From an uncultured Aquabacterium sp. (GTDB taxonomy: Bacteria > Pseudomonadota > Gammaproteobacteria > Burkholderiales > Burkholderiaceae_C), in NCBI GenBank assembly GCA_937923225.1, contig CALAKR010000395.1:1-9117 (forward strand): a DNA stretch of 9,117 bases, written 5' to 3'. Within the stretch, counting starts at the first letter, position 1. Each line of letters starts with the position of its first letter. The notes beneath the pieces were generated by a model. The model had not been told where the DNA came from. It searched no databases and was given only the letters and a program-made list of their open reading frames with translations. The position numbers and the translations under genes were made by a program. Shown here one piece after another: positions 1-6,538 of the stretch.

Positions 1-1
1 G

Positions 2-475
2 ATGGCCCTGGGCCTGACGCTGGCCGAAAGCACCGGTCTGGCCAAGCACACGCCTTTGGCACGCGCTGCCCTGCGCCGCCGCACACACTGGCCTGACCGG
101 GAAAGCGCCATGGACGGGCTGCGTGGCCGGGGCACCTACAAGGGCTGGACAGAAGAAGCCCTGCGGGCCTTCGTCGACCACGCCATCAAGGATCTGCCCG
201 ATGGCCAGGTAGAACTCAAGTGCCCCCCCACCCGAGAAGCCGCGATCTTCAGCTCGGGGCCGGTGGGGCTGTGGTCATCCCTGCGGCGCGTGCACACGCC
301 CACGCTGCTGATCCATGGGCATCACACCTTCCCCTTCGTCATCTCGTCGGCGCAATTGTGGTCGGGCAGCAATGCCGCGGTGACGGTGGAAGAGGTAGAC
401 GGCGGGCATTGCTTCATGCAGGAGCACCCGGCGGACACCGCAGCGCGCGTGACCGAATTCCTTCTATCAAGCTGA
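2..475 (+). CDS. alpha/beta-hydrolase fold protein, 3' part (5' end outside window)
   Basis: This is the C-terminal half of a probable alpha/beta-hydrolase. The frame is open to the left edge, so the ATG at position 2 is probably an internal Met and the gene starts upstream. Seen: a helical, cap-like stretch (about residues 25-65), then the strand TPTLLIHG (residues 99-106), then VDGGHCFMQEHP (132-143). In this fold the last motif carries the catalytic His, here H136. The nucleophile elbow (GxSxG) would lie upstream of the window. Where the family usually has an acidic residue after the penultimate strand, this protein reads HGHHTFPF, so the acid may be supplied elsewhere or be missing. The closing helix AARVTEFLLSS is typical of the fold's C-terminus. 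The substrate cannot be told. It lies 155 bases ahead of the flagellin gene and is probably unrelated to it. Family fairly sure, function unknown. Confidence 0.72.
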   Translation: MALGLTLAESTGLAKHTPLARAALRRRTHWPDRESAMDGLRGRGTYKGWTEEALRAFVDHAIKDLPDGQVELKCPPTREAAIFSSGPVGLWSSLRRVHTPTLLIHGHHTFPFVISSAQLWSGSNAAVTVEEVDGGHCFMQEHPADTAARVTEFLLSS

Positions 476-524
476 GACCAGGGGCTGAGCGCCCCGTCGA
501 TCCGCAGACATCTTTTTTTGAAGC

Positions 525-532
525 GCCGATTT
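525..532 (+). promoter_or_regulatory. possible sigma-28 (FliA-type) -10 element ahead of flagellin
   Basis: GCCGATTT matches six of the eight bases of the flagellar sigma-28 -10 consensus GCCGATAA. It sits 106 bases before the flagellin ATG, giving a leader of roughly 90 bases. No convincing -35 (TAAA or TCAAG-like) is visible at the expected distance; the region there reads AGACATC. The call rests on the -10 match and on the known sigma-28 control of most flagellin genes. Confidence 0.35.
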
Positions 533-630
533 AATGCGCGCGCCAAAAGTGTCGCCTTGTGTGGATGAGGGCGTCGAAGGCGATGTCCCCACCACTCAAC
601 GGCACCAACGGATCACTGAAGGAGTTCAAC

Positions 631-1434
631 ATGCTCAGCTTGCACACCAACGCCGCCGCCCTGTCCACCCAGAACGCCCTGGGTAGCACGCAGAAGGCCC
701 TGTCTACTTCGATGACCCGCCTGGGCACCGGCTACCGCGTGAACTCGGCCATGGACGACGCCGCCGGCCTGCAGATCGCCACCCGCCTGAACGCCCAGAC
801 CCGCGGCATGGCCGTGGCCCAGCGCAACACGCAAAACGGCATCTCCATGATGCAGACGGCCGAAGGCGCCTTCGCCGAAGTCACCGACATCCTGCTGCGC
901 ATGAAGGACCTGGCCACCGAATCGGCCAACGGCACCGCCAGCACCGAAGACAAGGCCGCCCTGAAGGCCGAGTTCGACGCCCTGGGCCTGGAAATGGGCA
1001 ACATCCTGGACAACACCACCTTCGGTGGCGCCAAGCTGCTCAACGGCGGCACGCTGGCCGCCAGCATCGACTTCCAGATCGGTGCCACCACCGCTGAAGT
1101 GATGACGGTGGACGTGAGCGCCGCGCTGGGTGCCGTCACCGCCCCCACGGCCATCGGTGCCGCCGCCGACATCGACACCATCGCCACTGCCATCAACAAC
1201 GTGGGCACGCTGCGCTCGCAACTGGGCGCTGCCTCCAACCGCCTGGACCACGTTTACAACAACCTGGCCAACATGCGCACCAACACCGACGCCGCCAAGG
1301 GCCGCATCATGGACGTGGACTACGCCTCGGAAACGGCCAACATGACCTCCAAGCAGATGCTGATGCAGGCCAGCAGCTCGATGCTCAAGCAGAGCAGCAG
1401 CATGTCGCAGCTGGTGATGTCGCTGATGCAGTAA
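631..1434 (+). CDS. lafA: lateral-type (LafA-like) flagellin
   Basis: Flagellin monomer, 267 residues, exported by the flagellar type III apparatus and polymerised into the filament. The N-terminal D0/D1 region (1-140) shows the family pattern: TGYRVNSAMDDAAGLQIATRL (residues 33-53) and TQNGISMMQTAEGAF (67-81). RMKDLATESANGT (90-102) is very close to what I recall of Vibrio lateral flagellins. The C-terminal region has LGAASNRLDHVYNNLANMR (198-216) and a Met-rich helix ending SQLVMSLMQ. Only about 40 residues (140-180) separate the conserved ends, so there is no D2/D3 outer domain. Start chosen at 631: AAGGAG (619-624) lies six bases upstream and the protein then begins MLSLHTNAA as flagellins do. 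A GTG at 559 would add 24 non-flagellin residues. No cap (FliD) or chaperone (FliS) gene follows. Flagellin is certain; the lateral assignment is from recalled similarity. Confidence 0.95.
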   Translation: MLSLHTNAAALSTQNALGSTQKALSTSMTRLGTGYRVNSAMDDAAGLQIATRLNAQTRGMAVAQRNTQNGISMMQTAEGAFAEVTDILLRMKDLATESANGTASTEDKAALKAEFDALGLEMGNILDNTTFGGAKLLNGGTLAASIDFQIGATTAEVMTVDVSAALGAVTAPTAIGAAADIDTIATAINNVGTLRSQLGAASNRLDHVYNNLANMRTNTDAAKGRIMDVDYASETANMTSKQMLMQASSSMLKQSSSMSQLVMSLMQ

Positions 1435-1466
1435 GCCTTCCCGGCTGCCGCAAGGCTTGCATCGCC

Positions 1467-1496
1467 AGAGCCAACCATGCGGTTGGCTCTTTTTTT
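1467..1496 (+). terminator. Rho-independent terminator of the flagellin gene
   Basis: AGAGCCAACC (1467-1476), loop ATGC, and GGTTGGCTCT (1481-1490) form a perfect 10-bp stem. The T run continues to 1496, directly after the stem. It lies 33 bases past the flagellin stop and separates the flagellin transcript from the next gene. Confidence 0.95.
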
Positions 1497-1511
1497 GCCC
1501 GCATGTGTCCC

Positions 1512-1522
1512 GGAGGTGATCC
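1512..1522 (+). promoter_or_regulatory. exceptionally complete Shine-Dalgarno site
   Basis: GGAGGTGATCC is, over 11 bases, the exact complement of the usual bacterial 16S rRNA 3' end (GGATCACCTCC), and it abuts the ATG at 1523. The core GGAGG leaves six bases to the start codon. It fixes the start of the following gene and implies efficient initiation, although it lies just past a strong terminator. Confidence 0.85.
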
Positions 1523-2161
1523 ATGAGCGCCCCGCGCATCCCCGCGACCGGGCCGATACTGCCCGCCCGCCCCGCGGGGGCCTATGCCCACGAGGGCAAG
1601 CACCCCATGCCCCGCGCGCCCACGCTGGGCGAAACACTGCGCCTGACGCTGAACGCCGAAGACGGCACCTGGTCAGCCACCGGCCAGGAAGGCAAGCCTG
1701 TGCGCCTGGCCGCCAGCCTGCTGGACCACGACGGCCTGGCCGATGGCCTGTCACCCGGCGACGTGTTGATGGTGAAGGTGCTGGCCACCTCCCCCAAGCT
1801 GGAACTGGCACGGGTCTCATCCACCGTCACCAGTTGGAGCGCCGAGCCCGAACACAGCCTGGCCTTTCTGGGCAAGGGCGGACCGCCGCCGGCCATGCGG
1901 CCGGACCAGGCCGCCATCTCCCGCATGAGCTGGGCCCCACCCGACGCCGAAGCCCTGGCCATGCACTGGCAGGTGAGCGTGCTGGCGCAGGTTCGCAAGG
2001 CGCTGGGCGGCCGCGCCACCGACGCCAACTGGCCGAATCAGCCGGCCTCCTGGCCTGCCAGCCTGCCCCAGAGCGCGCTCAACGGCTACACCACCGCCCT
2101 GCAGGCCACGCAGAAGGCCTATGGCCAGGTCAGCAAGCTGTCCTTGTTCAACGTGCTGTGA
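1523..2161 (+). CDS. uncharacterised protein of the flagellin locus, faint FliK-like motif
   Basis: 212 residues, not confidently recognised. The first 30 residues are Pro/Ala-rich and probably disordered, with no signal peptide or membrane segment. Residues 33-100 look like a small beta-rich domain: TLGETLRLTLNAEDGTWSA, then LSPGDVLMVKVLATSPKLEL (77-96). The pattern of 'L.pGDvL.v.VL.tsP.LEL' recalls N-terminal regions of FliK-type hook-length proteins in betaproteobacteria; this is from memory, and the protein is far shorter than FliK. Residues 140-212 are predicted helical, with one Trp-rich loop (NWPNQPASWPAS, 169-180). The start is fixed by the 11-base Shine-Dalgarno site. It lies behind the flagellin terminator, so it needs read-through or its own promoter; none is evident. 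The next gene begins 40 bases later on the same strand. A cytoplasmic flagellar accessory role is inferred from position only. Confidence 0.72.
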   Translation: MSAPRIPATGPILPARPAGAYAHEGKHPMPRAPTLGETLRLTLNAEDGTWSATGQEGKPVRLAASLLDHDGLADGLSPGDVLMVKVLATSPKLELARVSSTVTSWSAEPEHSLAFLGKGGPPPAMRPDQAAISRMSWAPPDAEALAMHWQVSVLAQVRKALGGRATDANWPNQPASWPASLPQSALNGYTTALQATQKAYGQVSKLSLFNVL

Positions 2162-2201
2162 GCGCCATGCACGCCACTGACCACGCCCAAGCCTGCACCG
2201 C

Positions 2202-3290
2202 ATGAACGCCATCGCGCCGCTGAGCCCGCAAGGGCTGAACCTCCACACGCCGGGCCTTGGCTCGGCGCAGTCTGCGGCCGCCGAACGCGCCGGCCACGGC
2301 ACGGCCATCGCCCCACTGGCCGATATGGGCCAGGCCCCACCGCTGGTGCGCACCGAAACCGTGCCCCTGCCCTCGCGGGCCACCACCGCGCTGCAGGCGC
2401 GCGATCCACAGTTCAACCAGCGCGTGGGCGCCGCCCAGCAGACCCTGGCCTGGCTGGACACGCTCACCACCCGGCTGGACAAGCTCAAGACCGACCTGAG
2501 CGCGCAACTGGCCGGCCCCGCCGTGCAGCGCCCTCTGGCACAGGACATCGCCCAGGTGCAGTCCCTGTGGCAGCAGCGCCAGGCCGCCACGCTGGGCAGG
2601 CTGGACACGCAGCTGCGCTTCACGCCCGATGCCGAGGCGCACCAGCGCTTTCAGGTGCAGGGGCTGGACCAGCGCAGCCTGCAATCGGGCGCGCGCGAGA
2701 CCCTGGCCTTCACCACCGGCGCGGCCGGCCCGGTGGACCAGCGCGTGCGCACCGCCGTGATCGACCCGGCCTACGACGAAAACGCCGTGCGCCGGGTGCT
2801 GGACCACGCCCTGGCCCCTGCCGGGGTGCGCGTGACGCAGGCGGCCGATGGACAGGTGCTGCTGTCCACACCCGAATCGCAATGGCCAGCCGTGCGCGAC
2901 GGGCTGAGCGTCAAGGGTGGCGGCATCCGCTTCCCCGGCCAGCAGTTCCACCGCGTGCGCACCGAGCCGGAAGCGTCCGCGATGCAGCCGCAGGCCTGGA
3001 AGGCCGACACGCCCGCCGAGCAGCGCCAGACCCTGCAGCAGGTGCTGCCCGCGCTGGCGCAGGTGCGGCATGCGCGGCAGACCGTGCAGAGCAGCCTCGA
3101 CCAGGCCGGACAGGCCTTGGCGATCGCCCCCTCGTCGGGCGATGCCGCGTGGGCGCGTCAGTTCGCGGGCGACTTCGCCGCCAGCGCCGAGCAGCCGGGC
3201 TATGCGATGTTCGCAGCGCTCGCCCCTGCGCTGCAGGGCGTGAGCCGGCAGCGCGCTGAGGCTGTGCTCGGCCCAGCCACCTCCGCCTGA
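2202..3290 (+). CDS. uncharacterised 362-residue protein of the flagellin locus
   Basis: Not recognised. There is no signal peptide or membrane segment. Regions seen: a low-complexity N-terminus (1-60); a long amphipathic helix or coiled coil (about 60-135), including LAWLDTLTTRLDKLKTDLSAQ; a central mixed alpha/beta part (150-255) with RVRTAVIDPAYDENAVRRVL and KGGGIRFPGQQFHRVR; and a helical C-terminal third (270-355). No Shine-Dalgarno precedes the ATG at 2202. That ATG overlaps the TGA of a 12-codon reading frame starting at 2167 (ATGA arrangement), so translation may be coupled to that frame or to the preceding gene. The antisense frame over this gene (3305-2148) is Gly/His/Arg-rich and looks like a shadow. 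Context suggests an operon with 1523-2161. Coding is likely; the function, perhaps a flagellar accessory or an exported coiled-coil protein, is open. Confidence 0.75.
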   Translation: MNAIAPLSPQGLNLHTPGLGSAQSAAAERAGHGTAIAPLADMGQAPPLVRTETVPLPSRATTALQARDPQFNQRVGAAQQTLAWLDTLTTRLDKLKTDLSAQLAGPAVQRPLAQDIAQVQSLWQQRQAATLGRLDTQLRFTPDAEAHQRFQVQGLDQRSLQSGARETLAFTTGAAGPVDQRVRTAVIDPAYDENAVRRVLDHALAPAGVRVTQAADGQVLLSTPESQWPAVRDGLSVKGGGIRFPGQQFHRVRTEPEASAMQPQAWKADTPAEQRQTLQQVLPALAQVRHARQTVQSSLDQAGQALAIAPSSGDAAWARQFAGDFAASAEQPGYAMFAALAPALQGVSRQRAEAVLGPATSA

Positions 3291-3381
3291 GCCACCGGGC
3301 ACCACAGCCTCACGCTGCCCTGCGGTGTCCGACCGGGCCCTGCTTGGCCAGACCAGGACTGAAGCTCATTCATAATCGGCA

Positions 3382-3405
3382 TCAAACAGGGACATGCTGG
3401 CCGAT
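3382..3405 (+). promoter_or_regulatory. possible sigma-28-type promoter of the peptidase gene
   Basis: TCAAAC (3382-3387), a 12-base spacer, and GCCGATCC (3400-3407) resemble the TCAAG/TAAA - GCCGATA arrangement of flagellar sigma-28 promoters; six of eight -10 bases match. A transcript would start near 3412 and leave about 90 bases before the ATG at 3502, nearly the distance seen at the flagellin gene. It would also exclude the upstream ATG at 3394 as start. The rest of the 211-base gap 3291-3501 shows nothing else. Confidence 0.38.
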
Positions 3406-3501
3406 CCGGCCACGAACCGCGCCATCCATCATGGCGGGATGATGCCGCGCGGCATCCAAGCACGGCCCTGCCCCTCGGTCACGCTTCACCAGGAGCGCCC
3501 C

Positions 3502-5559
3502 ATGCCCCCTCGTTCCATCGTCGGCAAGCTGTTGCAGAAGAAGCGCACCCAGGACAACGCTTCAGCGAACACGCCTGCCCAGACCCCAAGCTATGTGGCC
3601 CCCACCGACCCGGTGCGCAGCGCCACGTTGCTGACCCGGTTGCGCGACCTCAGCGTCGACGCCACGGCACAGCAGCTGACCTTGGGCGGACGCCTCGAAG
3701 CGCGGCGTGCCGCCATCGTGCAGGCTGTCAAGGCCGACGACCACGACAACGCCGGCACGCTGCTGGACGCGCTTGAAGCCGACCTCGGCAAGGAGAAGGC
3801 CCTGGTCCGTGCAAAGGCGGCTTTCGATGCCGCCGTCGGCGATCTGCTCAAGCCCAGGGGCGCCGTGGCCACCGCCAAGGCCCTGGCCACCCCGAGCCAG
3901 GCCTTGCGGGCCCTGCGCCAGGATCTGATCGCCAAGGAAAAGGCCGTCAACGACCTGCTGTTGCCCGCCACTCTGGACCATGCCGAAGCCACACGCCGGC
4001 TGCCCGCGCTGGCCGCCGCCGCCAAGGCCCTGGTCGATGCCAAGGCAGCGTGGGACAAGCTCAAGGCCGACTGGGACGGCAAGGCCCGGGACCTGCAGGA
4101 TGCCAAGGCCACGCTGGCCAAGACCATCGCGCTGGGCTCCCCTCAGGCCAACGCCCTCAATGGCCGCATGAGAGTGCTGGACAAGGCCGTGGCGGACGGT
4201 GACCTGAAGAAGGCCATCGACGCCCTGCCCGCCCTGCGCACGGACATCCAGGCGGCCCACCAATCGGCCACCGACCGCAAGGCCTGCGAAGACGGCTACG
4301 CCAAGGTCGCCGCCCTGCACAAGGAGGCCAGCCGCACGCCGCAGTTGACCGACGAGCTCAAGCAGCTCGCGGCCAAGCAACAGGCCGCCTGGACGGCGTT
4401 CAGGCAGGCCTATGGCGCGGGCCGTTATGCAGAAGCCCTGCGCCAGCTGCCCCTGGTGCAAAGCACATCGCAGGATGTGATCAAGGGCGTCATGGGTGCG
4501 GCCTCGCAGGCGCGCCCGGAGATCAGCCAGGGCCAGCAGGACAAGGCCGATCGCCAACTGGCGCAATACGGCGAGAAGGACCGCAAGGCCCTGCAGGCCT
4601 TGCTGGACACGGCCCCCACGCCCAAGCACAAGCAGAACCTGCAAAAGGCCATCGCCTGCGGCCACAGCCCCTCCGAGGTAGCCGCCTTCAACGCGCGCAT
4701 CGCGGGCAAGGACGAACAATGGCTGCAGGACAACTTGCGCCTGGCCGCCACCTCCGAAGGCACCGGGGTGCAGCAGCAATGGGTGATGTCCTGCCAGGCC
4801 ACCACCGTGCAGGCCGCCCGCGCGGAGATCGACCCGATCTACGCCCTGAGCCTGCGCGACGCCTCACCCCAGTTGCACGAGCTGATCCCGCAGGAAAACA
4901 CACGCCTGGCCACCGAGCAGAAGCAAATGCTGGAATCGGCCGTGGTGGAGGATCTCAATGCTGGCTACCAGCAAGGTGTGGCCCAGCGCCTGGCGACGGA
5001 ATCGCCCGCCGATGCCGCAGCCTTGCAGGCCCTGATCGACAACGCCGCATCGAACTGGGAGAAGAACCAGGTGATGGAGGTGATCGCCCGCCCGCAAAAG
5101 TACACGGCCGCCCAGATCGATGCGTATTACAAGGCCAATGTGCAGGGCAAGAACACCGGCGGCAAGGCTGTCCACAAGACAGACCAGAACAGCGCGACCA
5201 ATCCCGGAGAGGGCCGCTTCGCGGTGGACCTGCTCAATCGCGAGCAGGCCTCCACCGGGGTCAAGTACGTCAACAAGTCCGCCAACACCGCCAACCGCGA
5301 TGCGGCAGTGGACGATGTGGCCACCTCCTTGGAGCAGGGCAAGGCCGTGCCGTTGATCGTGGGCCAGCAAGATGGCGAGACTGCGCACTACGTGCTGGCG
5401 GTCAGCGTGCATCCCGGCCCGCCCAAGACCTTCTTCATCCATGATCCGGCCTCGGGGACCACGGTGGCCCGCACCGAAGCCCAGATGAAGAACAATCAGC
5501 TGGACCTGCCATCAGGCTGGAACCGCCTGAACCAGTATGAGAAGCCCTCGGATGCCTGA
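3502..5559 (+). CDS. four-repeat helical protein with C-terminal papain-like (C39-like) cysteine peptidase domain
   Basis: 685 residues with no signal peptide or membrane segment. Residues 1-40 are basic and Pro/Thr-rich, perhaps a secretion signal. Residues 45-340 are helical, with four degenerate copies of about 75 residues sharing a 'gd...A...LpaL...A' pattern (for example GDLKKAIDALPALR, 233-246, and GRYAEALRQLPLVQ, 307-320). Residues 415-685 look like a papain-fold peptidase: QQQWVMSCQATT (424-435) gives oxyanion Gln and nucleophile C431, TAHYVLAV (627-634) gives H629, and FFIHDPASGTT (644-654) gives D648. This order and spacing suit the C39-like group. Start chosen at 3502: AGGAG (3491-3495) lies six bases upstream, whereas the in-frame ATG at 3394 overlaps the putative promoter and has no ribosome site. 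A small acidic gene follows after 51 bases. A secreted effector or toxin, or a flagellum-linked protease, is inferred. The peptidase call rests on motifs only. Confidence 0.82.
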   Translation: MPPRSIVGKLLQKKRTQDNASANTPAQTPSYVAPTDPVRSATLLTRLRDLSVDATAQQLTLGGRLEARRAAIVQAVKADDHDNAGTLLDALEADLGKEKALVRAKAAFDAAVGDLLKPRGAVATAKALATPSQALRALRQDLIAKEKAVNDLLLPATLDHAEATRRLPALAAAAKALVDAKAAWDKLKADWDGKARDLQDAKATLAKTIALGSPQANALNGRMRVLDKAVADGDLKKAIDALPALRTDIQAAHQSATDRKACEDGYAKVAALHKEASRTPQLTDELKQLAAKQQAAWTAFRQAYGAGRYAEALRQLPLVQSTSQDVIKGVMGAASQARPEISQGQQDKADRQLAQYGEKDRKALQALLDTAPTPKHKQNLQKAIACGHSPSEVAAFNARIAGKDEQWLQDNLRLAATSEGTGVQQQWVMSCQATTVQAARAEIDPIYALSLRDASPQLHELIPQENTRLATEQKQMLESAVVEDLNAGYQQGVAQRLATESPADAAALQALIDNAASNWEKNQVMEVIARPQKYTAAQIDAYYKANVQGKNTGGKAVHKTDQNSATNPGEGRFAVDLLNREQASTGVKYVNKSANTANRDAAVDDVATSLEQGKAVPLIVGQQDGETAHYVLAVSVHPGPPKTFFIHDPASGTTVARTEAQMKNNQLDLPSGWNRLNQYEKPSDA

Positions 5560-5610
5560 GCGCGCCATCGCCGACACATCCCACGCCATCACCGCCCAGA
5601 GGAACCGCCC

Positions 5611-6057
5611 ATGACGACCGACATCACCCGTGAACAGCTCCTGGCACGCCAGCCGCATGACTACCTTCGAGATGGCCTCAGCACGGCGGCAGGCACCCTG
5701 CGCCCGGAACTGGCGGGCATCCCGGCCTTCGCCGTGGCCACGCAGCTGGACGAGGCCATGGCCTCGCCTCAGGAAGTGGCGCTCACCTTCGAGATGCTCA
5801 AGCAGGTGCTGGGGGTCTCGCAAGGCGATGGCAGCCCGGCGGGCGACCGCTTCCTGGCAGCCTCGCGCGACGCCCTGGACCACGTGGCCCGCCTGCTGTC
5901 CAAAGTCAACAACATCGTGCTCGATGGCTGGCTGGAAGATTGCGCCCCCTTCGTCAAGACGGAGGCCGACATCCAGGCCTTCATCGCCTTGTTCCAGACG
6001 GTGCTGCAGCAGTACACCGCCTTGCAGGCCGTGAAACCACCCGCCGACGAGGCGTGA
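5611..6057 (+). CDS. small acidic helical protein, putative partner of the peptidase
   Basis: 148 residues, not recognised. It is almost entirely helical by eye, acidic and soluble, with no signal peptide. Segments: a short N-terminal helix (TREQLLARQPHDYL, 6-19), a long central helical region (45-105; LTFEMLKQVL and RDALDHVARLLSKVNNIVLDGWLEDC) and a C-terminal helix (118-141). One Cys (C111) is present. AGAGGA (5598-5603) precedes the ATG by seven bases. It starts 51 bases behind the peptidase gene on the same strand, with no terminator seen between, so the two are probably co-transcribed. Small acidic proteins paired with a large effector are commonly a secretion chaperone or an immunity/inhibitor protein; either is inference from size, charge and position. 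The gene-free repeat region follows. Confidence 0.8.
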   Translation: MTTDITREQLLARQPHDYLRDGLSTAAGTLRPELAGIPAFAVATQLDEAMASPQEVALTFEMLKQVLGVSQGDGSPAGDRFLAASRDALDHVARLLSKVNNIVLDGWLEDCAPFVKTEADIQAFIALFQTVLQQYTALQAVKPPADEA

Positions 6058-6155
6058 AACACTGCGGGGGCGCTGTGTGCTGCCTTTTGAGGCAAGCCAA
6101 CCCGCTTCCCAGGGGAAACTGCCCTTCCCCCGCCCTTCTCCCCGCCTTCCGCACA

Positions 6156-6184
6156 AAGTTATCCACAATAACGGTGGACAACTT
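6156..6184. promoter_or_regulatory. inverted pair of DnaA-box-like sites
   Basis: TTATCCACA (6159-6167) is an exact match to the high-affinity DnaA box. Seven bases past the first arm, the complementary arm gives TTGTCCACC on the minus strand (6181-6173), a weaker box. The arms AAGTTATCCAC (6156-6166) and GTGGACAACTT (6174-6184) form an 11-bp inverted repeat with one mismatch. Neither dnaA, dnaN, parAB nor a plasmid rep gene is in the window, so an origin role is unproven. Confidence 0.5.
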
Positions 6185-6310
6185 GGGATGCTGGGGCGTC
6201 CCAAGATCGCCGTACCGTGGCACGCGAGGCATTCAGGCTGAGCGATGACGTTTTGGGGGTGGCGCGTCACATGCGCGCGTGTCATGTGCCAGACATTGCG
6301 GCTCGCGCGC

Positions 6311-6326
6311 CACACCGATCGGTGTG
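6311..6326. repeat. 16-bp perfect palindrome in the array, copy 1
   Basis: CACACCGATCGGTGTG is a perfect 16-bp palindrome formed where two repeat units meet. A second copy occurs at 6525-6538. Confidence 0.85.
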
Positions 6327-6524
6327 GCGCGTCACTCTTTCGATGTCGCGCGTCACGCTTTGGGTGTCGCGCGTGACACGCCAAGTGTCGCGGCCCACCC
6401 GCAAAGTGTCGCGCATCACACAGACACCGCTCGGGTGCCACACAAAAAGGGTGGCGCTTGACACCCCGACATGTCACGCGCAACACAAAAAGCCTGACGC
6501 ATGAGCCCAAAAGTGTCGCGCCCC

Positions 6525-6538
6525 ACACCGATCGGTGT
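6525..6538. repeat. 14-bp perfect palindrome in the array, copy 2
   Basis: ACACCGATCGGTGT repeats the core of the palindrome at 6311-6326, 213 bases downstream. The outer base pair of copy 1 is lost here (C before, C after). Confidence 0.85.

Noticed and set aside
481..519. Hairpin GGGGC-TGAGC-GCCCC followed by a T8 run as a terminator for the hydrolase gene
   Set aside because: The stem is only 5 bp and the T run begins 17 bases after it, too far for a standard Rho-independent terminator.
613..1539. Long antisense frame over the flagellin gene
   Set aside because: Gly/His/Val-rich shadow of a clear flagellin gene; it runs through the flagellin terminator.
2148..3305. 385-codon antisense frame over the 362-residue gene
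   Set aside because: His/Gly/Arg-rich composition without domain features. The plus-strand frame has normal protein composition and fits the direction of its neighbours.
3371..3380. CATAATCGGC as a minus-strand sigma-28 -10 element
   Set aside because: No -35 at the expected distance and no minus-strand gene to drive.
3394..3501. Upstream ATG at 3394 as the peptidase start
   Set aside because: No Shine-Dalgarno, it overlaps the putative promoter -10, and the extra 36 residues look like untranslated leader. AGGAG before 3502 fits better.
6282..6461. Open frames on both strands coding for repetitive 'VARH..GVARD' or 'VSRVT' peptides across the array
   Set aside because: The 21-bp DNA period keeps any frame open; all frames give similar 7-residue periodicity, there is no ribosome site, and the DNA palindromes explain the pattern.
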